DNA of 64,000 nt, from NCBI GenBank assembly GCA_963754265.1, contig CAVWFB010000016.1:1-64000 (forward strand), read 5' to 3'. Of the stretch, positions 42,850 through 51,444 are shown piece by piece. Position 1 is the first letter of the stretch, and each line of letters opens with the position of its first letter. Below the pieces are notes generated by a model that was not told the origin of the DNA, ran no database searches, and saw nothing but the letters and a program-made list of their open reading frames with translations. The position numbers and the translations under genes were made by a program. The DNA comes from AC-32 sp963754265. Lineage in GTDB: Bacteria; Actinomycetota; Thermoleophilia; Gaiellales; Gaiellaceae.

Positions 42850-44373
42850 GTGCGGGCTAGCGCGGTCGCGCGCCTCGAGGCACGGCTGTCCGAGCTGGCC
42901 GGAGTGCAGGTCGAGCTGGAGCGGCCGAACGACCCTGAGCACGGCGACTACGCGACCAACGTCGCCATGCAGCTGGCGCCCGTGCGCAAGCGCTCCCCGC
43001 GTGAGCTGGGGGAGGAGCTGGCCGCGGCCGCCCTGGGTCTCGACGAGGTGGAGCGCGCGGAGGTCGCGGGCCCCGGCTTCGTCAACCTCTGGCTCGCTCC
43101 CGGCTGGTTCGGCGAGGCGCTCGCGGAGATGCTGGAGGCTGGAGCGGCGTTCGGCGGCGGCTCCGCGGAGCTGCCGCAGAAGATCCAGGTGGAGATGGTC
43201 TCGGCGAACCCGACGGGACCGCTCACCGTCGCTTCGGCGCGAAACGGCGCGATCGGCGACTCGGTCGCGCGCCTGCTCGCGTTCGCGGGGCACGAGGTCG
43301 AGCGCGAGTACTACTACAACGACGCCGGCGCGCAGATGGGGAAGTTCCGGGAGTCGGTCGAGGCGGTCCGGCGTGGGGAGGAGCCGCCCGAGGACGGGTA
43401 CCGCGGCGAGTACGTCGCGGAGCTCGCGGCCGAGGACGGAGACCCGGTGCCGAGGATGCTCGAGCGGATCGAGGCCACGCTCGAGCGCTTCCGCATCCAC
43501 TTCGACTCGTGGGCCCTTCAGAGCGAGCTCGAGCAGCGCCTGTCCGAGTACCTGCCCAGGGTCGACACCTACGAGCGGGACGGCGCGGTCTGGGCGCGCG
43601 CCTCGGCCTACGGCGACGATCAGGACCGCGTGCTCATCCGCTCGCCGGAGCAGGGGGGCACCCCTACCTACCGCGCGGCCGACATCGTCTACCTCGTGGA
43701 CAAGCTCGAGCGCGGTTTCGACCGTGCGATCTACGTCCTCGGCGCCGACCACCACGGCACGCGCAAGTGGTACCAGGCGGTCGCGCGCATGCTCGGCTAC
43801 GACCCCGAGCGCCTGGAAGTGCTGCTCTACCAGCTCGTCCACCTCACGCGCGGCGGACAGCAGGCGAAGATGTCGAAGCGCCGCGGAGACGTCGTCTTCC
43901 TGGACGAGTTCATGGACGAGGTCGGGGTCGACGCCGCGCGCTGGTTCCTCGTCAACCGCGGCCCCGACCAGACCATCGACATCGACGTCGACCTGGCTTC
44001 CGAGCGCAGCGAGAAGAACCCGGTCTACTACGTCCAGTACGCGCACGCGCGGATCGCCAGCATCAGGCGCAACGCCGGCGACGCCGCGATCTCGGCCGAG
44101 CCACCGCCGGGCCTGGCGCAAGAGGAGCGAGACCTGATCAAGCGCTTGGCCGACTTCCCGGCGATCGCGACCGACGCCGCCGAGCGGCTCGGCCCGCAGG
44201 CGATCCCCACCTACGCGATCCGTGTCGCCGACGAGTTCCACCGCTTCTACCACCACCACCGCGTGCTGGAGAGCGACGCACAGGCCTTCCGGCTCGCCCT
44301 CGTCTCGGCGACGCAGGCGGTGATCGCGCGCAGCCTCGACCTGATCGGCGTCGAGGCCCCGGAACGCATGTAG
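42850..44373 (+). CDS. argS: arginyl-tRNA synthetase with degenerate HIGH motif
   Basis: 507 aa, GTG start. The N-terminal tRNA-binding domain is short, the catalytic domain has SANPTGPLTVASARNGAIGD, then QAKMSKRRGDVV (KMSKS loop) and a C-terminal DALR anticodon domain (PVYYVQYAHARIASI). In most ArgRS the first motif reads PTGPLHVGHAR; here both histidines of HVGH are replaced (T-V-A-S), while the KMSKS loop is standard. Frame and surrounding residues are intact, so it is a real substitution in this gene. Confidence 0.93.
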   Translation: MRASAVARLEARLSELAGVQVELERPNDPEHGDYATNVAMQLAPVRKRSPRELGEELAAAALGLDEVERAEVAGPGFVNLWLAPGWFGEALAEMLEAGAAFGGGSAELPQKIQVEMVSANPTGPLTVASARNGAIGDSVARLLAFAGHEVEREYYYNDAGAQMGKFRESVEAVRRGEEPPEDGYRGEYVAELAAEDGDPVPRMLERIEATLERFRIHFDSWALQSELEQRLSEYLPRVDTYERDGAVWARASAYGDDQDRVLIRSPEQGGTPTYRAADIVYLVDKLERGFDRAIYVLGADHHGTRKWYQAVARMLGYDPERLEVLLYQLVHLTRGGQQAKMSKRRGDVVFLDEFMDEVGVDAARWFLVNRGPDQTIDIDVDLASERSEKNPVYYVQYAHARIASIRRNAGDAAISAEPPPGLAQEERDLIKRLADFPAIATDAAERLGPQAIPTYAIRVADEFHRFYHHHRVLESDAQAFRLALVSATQAVIARSLDLIGVEAPERM

Positions 44374-44473
44374 TAGTCGTTTCGAGATGGGTGTTTGAGA
44401 CGCGCGGGGGTCGGTGAGGCCTAGGGAGAGGCTTCTAGAGGCGACCGCAAACGCACTCTGAAAGGGGTTCACC

Positions 44474-44833
44474 ATGGAGAGGACGCAGACCGATCTCTGG
44501 ACGTACCGCGATCCGTTGCTCGCGCAGGACTTCACCGGTTTCTCGGTCGAGGCTCGCGACGGCGGCATCGGCAAGGTCGACGAGACGAGCAACGACGTCG
44601 GCGCCAGCTTCATCGTGGTCGACACGGGCATCTGGATCTTCGGCAAGAAGGTCGTGCTGCCGGCCGGGACGATCGATCGGATCGACCCCGACAGCGAGAC
44701 CGTCTTCGTCAACAAGACGAAGGACGAGATCAAGGACGCGCCCGAGTTCGATCCCGACCGGTACAAGGACGAGACCTACCGGTCCGAGCTCGGCACGTAC
44801 TACGGCGGCACCAACGAGCCGATCGATCGCTAG
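44474..44833 (+). CDS. PRC-barrel domain protein
   Basis: 119 aa with AAAGGGG before the ATG. FTGFSVEARDGGIGKVDETSND and KKVVLPAGTIDRID are the small beta-barrel of PRC proteins, which occur in RNA metabolism, photosynthetic and stress settings. No second domain. Followed by a hairpin. Confidence 0.85.
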   Translation: MERTQTDLWTYRDPLLAQDFTGFSVEARDGGIGKVDETSNDVGASFIVVDTGIWIFGKKVVLPAGTIDRIDPDSETVFVNKTKDEIKDAPEFDPDRYKDETYRSELGTYYGGTNEPIDR

Positions 44834-44844
44834 GGACTTCGCCG

Positions 44845-44870
44845 GGGGCGGCCGGTGCGCCGGCCGCCCC
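44845..44870 (+). terminator. hairpin after the PRC-barrel gene
   Basis: GGGGCGGCCGG-TGCG-CCGGCCGCCCC, perfect 11-bp stem; only a short T-containing tail. Confidence 0.7.
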
Positions 44871-44891
44871 TGTGCTTCGATCCCAGCGGTT

Positions 44892-44897
44892 TAGGAT
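44892..44897 (+). promoter_or_regulatory. -10 box of glpX
   Basis: TAGGAT begins 12 bases before the ATG at 44904. Confidence 0.58.
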
Positions 44898-44903
44898 TCC
44901 TCG

Positions 44904-45926
44904 ATGGCCCGGCCCGATCTCTCGATCGCCGCACGGCCCACGGGTAACCGTCCTGATCGAAACCTCGCACTCGAGCTCGTCCGGGTGACCGAGGCGGCCG
45001 CGCTCGGTGCCGGGCGCTGGATCGGCCGCGGAGACAAGGAGGCCGCCGACCAGGCAGCCGTCGACGGTATGCGTGCAGTGCTCGACACCGTCGCGATGGC
45101 CGGCCTCGTGGTGATCGGCGAGGGCGAGAAGGACGAGGCGCCGATGCTCTTCAACGGCGAGGAGGTCGGCGACGCGCACGGGCCCGCGGTGGACGTGGCC
45201 GTCGACCCGCTCGAGGGCACGCGCCTCACCGCCAAGGGCCAGCCGAACGCGATCGCGGTGATCGCGGTCGCCGAGCGCGGCACCATGTTCTTTCCGGGAG
45301 CGGCCGTCTACATGGACAAGATCGCCTGCGGGCCCGAGGCGCTCGAGGTGATCGACATCGGGGCGCCGCCGCGCGAGAACGTCGAGCGGGTCGCACGGGT
45401 CAAGGGGGTCAAGCCGAGCGAGATCTCGGTCGTCGTGCTCGAGCGCGACCGGCACGAGGCCTTGATCGACGAGCTGCGCGAGGTAGGTGCGAAGGTGCTG
45501 CTGATACCCGACGGCGACGTGGCGCCGGCGATCGCCGCCGCGCAACCCGGCACCGGAGTCGACCTGCTGATGGGAATCGGCGGAACCCCCGAGGGCGTGA
45601 TCGCGGCAGCGGCGCTCAAGTGCGTCGGCGGCGGCGTGCAAGGGAGGCTCTGGCCGCGGAACGACGAGGAACGACAGGAGCTCGTCGGCGCCGGCTTCGA
45701 CCTCGACCGCGTGCTGACGACCGACGACCTCGTCTCCGGGCAGGACGTGTTCGTGGCCGCGACCGGCGTGACGAGCGGCGCCCTCCTGCAGGGCGTCAAG
45801 TACATCCCGACGGGCGCGATCACGGACTCGATCGTGATGCGCTCGCGGTCCGGCACCGTGCGGCGGGTCGCGGCGACCCACGCCTTCGACAAGCTGGAGA
45901 AGTTCTCGGGCCGCGAGTACCGCTAG
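44904..45926 (+). CDS. glpX: fructose-1,6-bisphosphatase class II
   Basis: 340 aa. VIGEGEKDEAPMLFNGEEVG and VDVAVDPLEGT are the metal and substrate sites of the GlpX family; GIGGTPEGVIAAAALKC is also typical. It releases phosphate from fructose-1,6-bisphosphate in gluconeogenesis. Leaderless promoter. The aldolase that makes the same substrate is 466 bases away on the other strand. Confidence 0.96.
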   Translation: MARPDLSIAARPTGNRPDRNLALELVRVTEAAALGAGRWIGRGDKEAADQAAVDGMRAVLDTVAMAGLVVIGEGEKDEAPMLFNGEEVGDAHGPAVDVAVDPLEGTRLTAKGQPNAIAVIAVAERGTMFFPGAAVYMDKIACGPEALEVIDIGAPPRENVERVARVKGVKPSEISVVVLERDRHEALIDELREVGAKVLLIPDGDVAPAIAAAQPGTGVDLLMGIGGTPEGVIAAAALKCVGGGVQGRLWPRNDEERQELVGAGFDLDRVLTTDDLVSGQDVFVAATGVTSGALLQGVKYIPTGAITDSIVMRSRSGTVRRVAATHAFDKLEKFSGREYR

Positions 45927-45963
45927 CGCGTAACACCGCCGGGCCTGCCGAGACAGAGCAGGC

Positions 45964-46395
45964 ATGAAGCTCCTCCGGATCGTGCTGCTCGCAACCGTCG
46001 CCGCGGCGCTCCTCGCCCCGTCTGCGCTGCCGGAGCGGTCACCGGTACTGACCGCCCAGGCCTCGCGCTTCGGCAAGACGATCTTCGACGGGCGCGGCTT
46101 TGTGCTCTACGCCTTTACACGTGACAACCGCTCGAGCGCGTGCTACGGCGCATGTGCGCAGGCCTGGCCGCCGTACCTCGCGTCCAAAGGCGCGCCGAAG
46201 GTCGGCGCCGGCCTGAAGCGCTCGCTGCTCGGCACGGTCAAGCGGAGGAACGGCAGGCGCCAGGTCGCCTACGCTGGAAAGCCGCTGTACTACTACGTCG
46301 GCGACCGGCGACCCGGCCAGATCCTCTGCCAGGACGTGGTCGAGTACGGCGGCCGCTGGCTGATCCTGAAGCCGAGCGGCGCCTTCCGCCGCTAG
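45964..46395 (+). CDS. secreted COG4315-like repeat protein
   Basis: 143 aa. Signal peptide (LLRIVLLATVAAALLAPSAL). FGKTIFDGRGFVLYAFTRD is followed by SACYGACAQAWPP, then AYAGKPLYYYVGDRRPGQ: the paired Y-x-F/Y-xxD and Cys-Trp-Pro pattern of the predicted secreted COG4315 family. Function unknown. Shares CTAG stops with the aldolase. Confidence 0.82.
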   Translation: MKLLRIVLLATVAAALLAPSALPERSPVLTAQASRFGKTIFDGRGFVLYAFTRDNRSSACYGACAQAWPPYLASKGAPKVGAGLKRSLLGTVKRRNGRRQVAYAGKPLYYYVGDRRPGQILCQDVVEYGGRWLILKPSGAFRR

Positions 46396-47414
46396 GACAC
46401 TCCCGCGGTCTCCATCTCCGGGGCGTATGCCCCCGAACGTGCTGCGCCGTTGAACTTCGCGCGCCGGTAGAACGCCTGCTGGGCGGCCTCGACGCTCTCC
46501 TCCCGGCCCTGCCAGGCCTTGAGCGCCGGAGCCTGCAGCGCACGGCCGTACGAGAACGACAGCTGCCACGGGTGTGGGCCCGACGCGTTCATGGCGTTCA
46601 GGTTGGCCGTCGCGTCCTCGTCGCTCTGGCCGCCGGAGAGGAAGACGATTCCCGGTACCGCGGCCGGCACGTGGCGGCGCAGGCACTTCAGCGTCCATTC
46701 GGCGACCTCGTCGTGCGAGGCCTCGTGGCCGGAGTCGTACCCGGGGAGCACCATGTTCGGCTTCAGCAACATGCCCTCGGGCTCGACGCGCTGGTCGCGC
46801 AGCTCGATGAAGACCGCGTGCTGGACCCGCGAAGTGACGTCGAAGCTGCGCTCGATCGTGTGCTCACCGTCCATCAGCACCTCGGGCTCGACGATCGGCA
46901 CGAGCCCCGCCTCCTGGCTCAACGCGGCATAGCGGGCGAGCGCGTGCGCATTCACCCAGACGCAGTACTCGCTCGGAATGCCGTCGCCGATCGAGTAGGT
47001 CGCGCGCCACTTGGTGAACTTCGCGCCGAGCTCGCGGTACTCGTTCAACCGCTCACGCAGGCCGTCCAGTCCCTCGGTGACGGTCTCGCCCTCGGCGTTC
47101 GCGAGCGGCTTCGCGCCCTTGTCGACCTTGATCCCCGGGATGATCCCGCGGCTCTCGAGCAGCTTCGGGAACGGCGTGCCGTCAGAGGCGCTCTGCCGAA
47201 TCGTCTCGTCGAAGAGGATCACGCCGCTGATGTACTCCTCGACCCCGCCGGTCGTGAAGAGCAGCTCCCGGTACGCGCGCCGGCTGTCCTCGGTCGACTC
47301 GACGTCGATCGAGTCGAAACGCTTCTTGATCGTCCCGTCGCTCTCGTCTGCCGCCAGGATCCCCCTGCCCTCGGCGACGAGCGCCTGGGCGGTGCTTTCG
47401 AGCTCGTTTCCCAT
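46392..47414 (-). CDS. fructose-bisphosphate aldolase class I
   Basis: 340 aa; ATG 47414 with GGGAGGA upstream. GRGILAADESDGTIKKRF, KVDKGAKPL, KWRATYS, and MLLKPNMVLPG with the Schiff-base Lys match the eukaryote-like class I aldolase. It cleaves or forms fructose-1,6-bisphosphate and needs no metal. Lies convergent to glpX and the COG4315 gene. Confidence 0.95.
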   Translation of the reverse strand: MGNELESTAQALVAEGRGILAADESDGTIKKRFDSIDVESTEDSRRAYRELLFTTGGVEEYISGVILFDETIRQSASDGTPFPKLLESRGIIPGIKVDKGAKPLANAEGETVTEGLDGLRERLNEYRELGAKFTKWRATYSIGDGIPSEYCVWVNAHALARYAALSQEAGLVPIVEPEVLMDGEHTIERSFDVTSRVQHAVFIELRDQRVEPEGMLLKPNMVLPGYDSGHEASHDEVAEWTLKCLRRHVPAAVPGIVFLSGGQSDEDATANLNAMNASGPHPWQLSFSYGRALQAPALKAWQGREESVEAAQQAFYRRAKFNGAARSGAYAPEMETAGVS

Positions 47415-47508
47415 CGGCGTCCTCCCTTCGGTTGCCGCCATTATCTCGCGAACCGTCCCGACAAGCCTCTGTTCCCAGCGCGCTCCGGCCCTTACCATTG
47501 CGGCTGAG

Positions 47509-47541
47509 CCGGGAGGCGACGCTGCGGCGGTCGCCTCTCGG
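47509..47541 (-). terminator. hairpin after the 169-aa lipoprotein gene
   Basis: CCGGGAGGCGAC and GTCGCCTCTCGG form an 11-bp stem with one mismatch, adjoining the stop at 47543. No U-run. The rest of the gap to 47414 carries the aldolase leader. Confidence 0.5.
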
Positions 47542-47542
47542 C

Positions 47543-48052
47543 CTAGTTCGTGTCGGAGCCGCCCGTCTGGAGCAGGAGCTGAGCTCGGTGCAGCTCGGTC
47601 GACGAGGCGGGCTGGACCCGGCCGGCACTGACCCACCACGCGGGGTGGATCTCGTTCCATCCGTGCTGCGTGTCGGCGACCCATGGGCCGACTACCTGGA
47701 TCCGCGCGCCCTCGGCCGGGATCGCAACGCGGGAGCGGTCGTACGGGATCACCTCGACGACCAGGTTCCCTCCCACCCGGTCGTTGCCGTCGTCGAGGAG
47801 CCGCTCGTAGCCCGGGTCGAGGCGAAGGTCGAGGTGGACATCGCCGTCGTAGGCCTCGAACTTGACCTTGCCGACGGTTCCGACGGCCACCGCGCAGCGG
47901 CTCTTCACGTTCAGGCGCTGCGGGTGGTAGACGCCGGCGAGCGGGTTGCCGCCGCGGCAGTAGGGCGAGAGCGGCGCGACCTGCCGCCGCAGCGTGCACG
48001 CGGCCGCGCAACAGAGGAGGAAGACGCCGATGACCACCGCAGGCCGACGCAT
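47543..48052 (-). CDS. hypothetical lipoprotein with HGWxEIHP motif
   Basis: 169 aa. Signal with lipobox CAAAC, two further Cys (YCRGGNP, SRCAVAV), and the late motif VGPWVADTQHGWNEIHPAWW, an OB-fold-like signature seen in secreted proteins with a conserved HGWxEIHP. Function unknown. Confidence 0.75.
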   Translation of the reverse strand: MRRPAVVIGVFLLCCAAACTLRRQVAPLSPYCRGGNPLAGVYHPQRLNVKSRCAVAVGTVGKVKFEAYDGDVHLDLRLDPGYERLLDDGNDRVGGNLVVEVIPYDRSRVAIPAEGARIQVVGPWVADTQHGWNEIHPAWWVSAGRVQPASSTELHRAQLLLQTGGSDTN

Positions 48053-48107
48053 CCCTCGAGCGTGCCTGCAGCCGCAGGCGGCCGAAAGTCGCTCTTCAGG
48101 ACGTGGC

Positions 48108-48113
48108 TAGAAT
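48108..48113 (+). promoter_or_regulatory. -10 box of tRNA-Gly
   Basis: TAGAAT, nine bases before the mature tRNA. Confidence 0.55.
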
Positions 48114-48122
48114 CCGGTCAAC

Positions 48123-48195
48123 GCGGACGTAGCTCAGTTGGTAGAGCATCAGCTTCCCAAGCTGAGGGTCGCGGGTTCGATCCCCGTCGTCCGCT
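48123..48195 (+). tRNA. tRNA-Gly (CCC)
   Basis: 73 bases. Acceptor GCGGACG / CGTCCGC, anticodon arm CAGCT-TCCCAA-GCTG with CCC, T arm GCGGG-TTCGATC-CCCGT. CCA not encoded. No duplicated 3' end is seen nearby. Confidence 0.95.
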
Positions 48196-48216
48196 CTAGC
48201 GAGATCGAGCGCCTCC

Positions 48217-48423
48217 TCACTCCGCTCGGCGCATCGCTCTGTACACCGAGTCCCAATGCGAGGAGACCTCCTCCAAGGCGCGGGCCGTGGTTCGGGCGGC
48301 TGCCTCCAGGCCCTCGATGACCCTCTCGACGTCGGACAGGCGCGCCTCGACAGCGTGGACCCTTTCCCCAAGGCTCTCCAGCTCCTGGGCGAGGACTTCG
48401 GTCTCGCTGCTGTCGGCAGCCAT
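48217..48423 (-). CDS. small coiled-coil protein
   Basis: 68 aa, nearly all helical with heptads (LAQELESLGERVHAVEARL, DVERVIEGLEAAARTTARAL). TAAAAT lies about 19 bases before the ATG. Function unknown; could be a structural or adaptor peptide. Confidence 0.55.
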   Translation of the reverse strand: MAADSSETEVLAQELESLGERVHAVEARLSDVERVIEGLEAAARTTARALEEVSSHWDSVYRAMRRAE

Positions 48424-48654
48424 GACGGCGAGCCCGATTTTATCGCGAGGGCGAGCCGTTTTCGAGGTCCTCGGGCTGACGCGAGGCTCGGTCGGGAGGG
48501 CGCTCCTAGCGAGCCCCGAGGCCGGCGAGCAGGCGTGATACGTTGCGTAGTGCCTTCTGGCTCAGAATCCTCGCCCGCCAGGCGAGCGCGGCACGATGTG
48601 TGTTCGGTTGTAGGTCGGCTCGGTCAGAAGCATCAACACTAAGGAGGCCATCAC

Positions 48655-48987
48655 ATGGCCACCACCATTCCTGAGTCGGCGACTCCGACCTTGGGTGTCC
48701 GCAAGACGGGGCTTCTCGTCCGCTTCACCGCCGCAGGCGATGTCTCCACCGACCAGTACGACGAGACGATCCGCCGTCTGGAGAAGTCAGGCAACTGGCT
48801 GCCGGAGGGACTCGACTACCACTGCGCATTCAGGTCGAACGGCAAGTTTCGAGTCAGTGAGGTCTGGGACTCACGAGAGCAGTTCGAGGCGTTCGGCAAG
48901 CACGTCATGCCGGTGCTGAAGGACGTTGGGATCGAGCTTTCGGGCGAGCCCGAGACGCTCGAGATCGAAAACATCATCAAGCGCTAA
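48655..48987 (+). CDS. hypothetical ferredoxin-like alpha/beta protein
   Basis: 110 aa after AAGGAGG. TGLLVRFTAAGDVSTDQYDETIRRL and FRVSEVWDSREQFEAFGKHV fit an ABM-like dimeric barrel. No catalytic residues recognised. The 231 bases upstream contain no gene. Confidence 0.72.
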   Translation: MATTIPESATPTLGVRKTGLLVRFTAAGDVSTDQYDETIRRLEKSGNWLPEGLDYHCAFRSNGKFRVSEVWDSREQFEAFGKHVMPVLKDVGIELSGEPETLEIENIIKR

Positions 48988-49161
48988 GACCCGATCGCGT
49001 TCCGAGCAAGGGCCCGGACCGGCCGAACGAGGCGCGACAGCAGGTTTGCGCTGGCTTGCCGAGTCGGTTCGGCTCTTGCGTCGCACAGCGCGCGTCGCCA
49101 CCTGCACGGCCGTTCGCATTTGTGACTGCCTCGCGGGTGCAAGGCCGAGGAAGGGAGCAGA

Positions 49162-50064
49162 GTGCCCTCGAGGGCAAACCAAGCCGTGACCCACAGTGCC
49201 CTGACGGCTCCTGCGCCGGCGCCGGAAGATCCGCGCGAAGTCACCACAGACTCCCTGCAGCTCTTCCTGAAGGACATCGGCAAGGTCGACCTGCTGACCG
49301 CAGCACAGGAGGTCGAGCTGGCAAAGCGGATCGAGCGCGGCGAGCACCGCGCCAAGCAGGAGATGGTCGAGGCCAACCTGCGCCTGGTCGTCTCGATCGC
49401 CAAGAAGTACCGCAACCAGGGCCTGCCCTTCCTCGATCTGATCCAGGAGGGGACGATCGGCCTGGTGCGCGCGGCCGAGAAGTTCGACCACCGCAAGGGC
49501 TTCAAGTTCTCGACCTACGCCACCTGGTGGATCCGCCAGGCCGTCGCCCGTGCCCTGGCCGACAAGGCGCGCACGATCCGGATGCCGACGCACATCGTCG
49601 AGAAGCTGAAGACGATCGTCCGCTCGGAAAACAAGCTGCGGGCCGAGCTGGGCCATGAGCCGAGCTCGTTCGAGATCGGCCTCGACGTCGAGCTCTCGAC
49701 CGACGAGGTCGAGCAGATCCAACGCAGCTCGCAGGCGCCCTTGTCGCTCGAGAAGCCGGTCGGTGGCGAGGACAACTCGGAGTTGGGGCACTTCCTCACC
49801 GACGAGAGCGAGCCGCTGCCGGACGAGGTTGTCGAGGTCGAGCTGCGCAAGGAGACGCTGCGCGAGATTCTCGCCATGCTCAGCATCCGCGAGCGCCGCG
49901 TGCTCGAGCTCCGCTACGGCCTCAACGGCGAGCACCCGCGAACGCTGGAGGAGATCGCGCCCACCTTCAACGTCTCGCGCGAGCGCATCCGGCAGATCGA
50001 GAAGGAAGGTCTGAGGCAGCTGAAGCTGCACGCAAGCACGAAGAAGCTTGATCGCGACCTCTAG
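49162..50064 (+). CDS. sigma-70 family RNA polymerase sigma factor (RpoD/SigA type)
   Basis: 300 aa, GTG start with GGAAGGGAG upstream. Regions 1.2 to 4.2 are complete: DSLQLFLKDIGKVDLLT, NLRLVVSIAKKYRNQGLPF, DLIQEGTIGLVRAAEKFD, FSTYATWWIRQAVARAL, and TLEEIAPTFNVSRERIRQIE. Region 1.1 is missing, so it could be the primary factor of this lineage or a group 2 factor; the window cannot decide. Region 2.4 (KGFKFSTYATWWIRQAV) is of the type that reads TANNNT boxes. Confidence 0.92.
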   Translation: MPSRANQAVTHSALTAPAPAPEDPREVTTDSLQLFLKDIGKVDLLTAAQEVELAKRIERGEHRAKQEMVEANLRLVVSIAKKYRNQGLPFLDLIQEGTIGLVRAAEKFDHRKGFKFSTYATWWIRQAVARALADKARTIRMPTHIVEKLKTIVRSENKLRAELGHEPSSFEIGLDVELSTDEVEQIQRSSQAPLSLEKPVGGEDNSELGHFLTDESEPLPDEVVEVELRKETLREILAMLSIRERRVLELRYGLNGEHPRTLEEIAPTFNVSRERIRQIEKEGLRQLKLHASTKKLDRDL

Positions 50065-50244
50065 CGATAAACATCCATCGACGGGATAGGGCGGGCGGCG
50101 AGGTGAACGCCAGACCCTCCCTACGTCCCGGCCTGTGGTGAGACTACGCCCACTCGGTGCGCCGGCCACCGAGCCCCGGTCAGGGAGGGCGTCTTCGAAA
50201 CAGTCTGGATAGGTCTCTGCCTCGCGCTCGTCTCGGCACTGGCC

Positions 50245-51081
50245 GTGAACTGGGCGTATACGAAGGAGCACGACGCGGTGGCCGCACTTCCGCCGCTCAC
50301 CGCCCGGAAACCGTTCCGCTCGCTAGGGCTGCTCCTGGGAAGCAGCGGCTGGCGCGTCGGCTTTGCCGCCGAGACGGGCGGCTGGCTTGTCTATGTCACG
50401 GCCCTTGCGCTTGCACCACTCAGCCTCGTGCAGGCCGTCAGTGCGTCAGGCATCGCCGTCCTCGCGCTCCTCGTGGTGCACGGCCAGCCGAGCAGACTCT
50501 CGATCCGCGAGCGGCTCGCCGTCGGGGTCGCGCTGCTCGGATTGGTTCTGCTCTCACTGTCGCTGGTCGGGGCAAAGCCCGCCTCACACACACCGCACGG
50601 TGCCGGCGTCGTGATCTGGCTTGTGGCCGCTGCCGGGGCCGCAGTCGCTCTGACCGCCATGCGCATCCGCTTCTCGCGGGCCGCCGCGCTCGGCCTTGCA
50701 GCGGGGCTCCTCTTCTCCGACGGAGACATCTCCGCGAAGCTCGTTTCCTTGGGGGGAATCTGGCTGGTCGCGCTCGTCCCACTGGTTGCCTGCTACGCGG
50801 CCGGCACCGGTGTGCTCCAGGCGGCGTTCCAGCATGGCAGCGCGCTGACCGCTGCCGGCATCGCAACCCTGGTCACGAACGCGGTTCCGATCGCTGCGGG
50901 GTTCGTGCTCTTCGATGAGGCCCTGCCGCCGGGCATACGAGGGGCGCTGCAGATCGCCGCCTTCGCCTCCATCGTCGCCAGCGCCGGGCTTCTCGGCAGC
51001 CCCGCCGCACCACGACCCGATGGTGCGCGGCGATCGGCGCAAGACGCCCCTGGAGGAGCGAGCGTTGGCGATCGCCGATGA
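50245..51081 (+). CDS. EamA/DMT-type membrane transporter, start unclear
   Basis: 278 aa from GTG 50245, but the same frame upstream reads VFETVWIGLCLALVSALAV, a natural first helix, back to about 50191 after CAGGGAGGG. No ATG, GTG or TTG precedes it in frame, so the true start is GTC, another rare codon, or hidden by an indel. About ten helices with the drug/metabolite-transporter pattern. Substrate unknown. Confidence 0.72.
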   Translation: MNWAYTKEHDAVAALPPLTARKPFRSLGLLLGSSGWRVGFAAETGGWLVYVTALALAPLSLVQAVSASGIAVLALLVVHGQPSRLSIRERLAVGVALLGLVLLSLSLVGAKPASHTPHGAGVVIWLVAAAGAAVALTAMRIRFSRAAALGLAAGLLFSDGDISAKLVSLGGIWLVALVPLVACYAAGTGVLQAAFQHGSALTAAGIATLVTNAVPIAAGFVLFDEALPPGIRGALQIAAFASIVASAGLLGSPAAPRPDGARRSAQDAPGGASVGDRR

Positions 51082-51195
51082 CCTCGAGCCCAGGCGACCG
51101 CCTGGTGTCATCCGGATCGGACGATGTGCCGCTTAGGTCTTGGCGACACAATCGAGGAGCGAGTCACCGGCTAATCGCTTATCCAGGGAGGAATC

Positions 51196-51372
51196 ATGTG
51201 GTGGGGAATCGGAATCGGCGGCGCGATCTTGTACCTGATCGTGGCCTTCACGCTCGGGCTCATGACGCTCAGAAACGGGCACGGGTGGATGTTCTTCTTC
51301 GGGATCTTCTTCCCGGTGCTCTGGATCATCGGTGCCTTCATGAGGCCGCCGGACACGGCGGCTGCGGTCTAG
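51196..51372 (+). CDS. 58-aa two-helix membrane protein
   Basis: Too short for common ORF cut-offs. GGGAGGA sits five bases before the ATG. Two hydrophobic segments (GIGIGGAILYLIVAFTLGLM, GWMFFFGIFFPVLWIIGAFM) joined by a basic loop (TLRNGHG), ending RPPDTAAAV. Resembles small two-helix proteins of the PLDc_N/inner-membrane type but without a firm family. Confidence 0.7.
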   Translation: MWWGIGIGGAILYLIVAFTLGLMTLRNGHGWMFFFGIFFPVLWIIGAFMRPPDTAAAV

Positions 51373-51444
51373 GGCCGACGGACACGGAGTAAGCCCGACG
51401 CTCGGGACGGGTATCACGCCCGGCCCGACCTGAGCCCGGCTGCA

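Noticed and set aside
48123..48195. Integration at tRNA-Gly
   Set aside because: No second copy of its 3' end and no integrase nearby.
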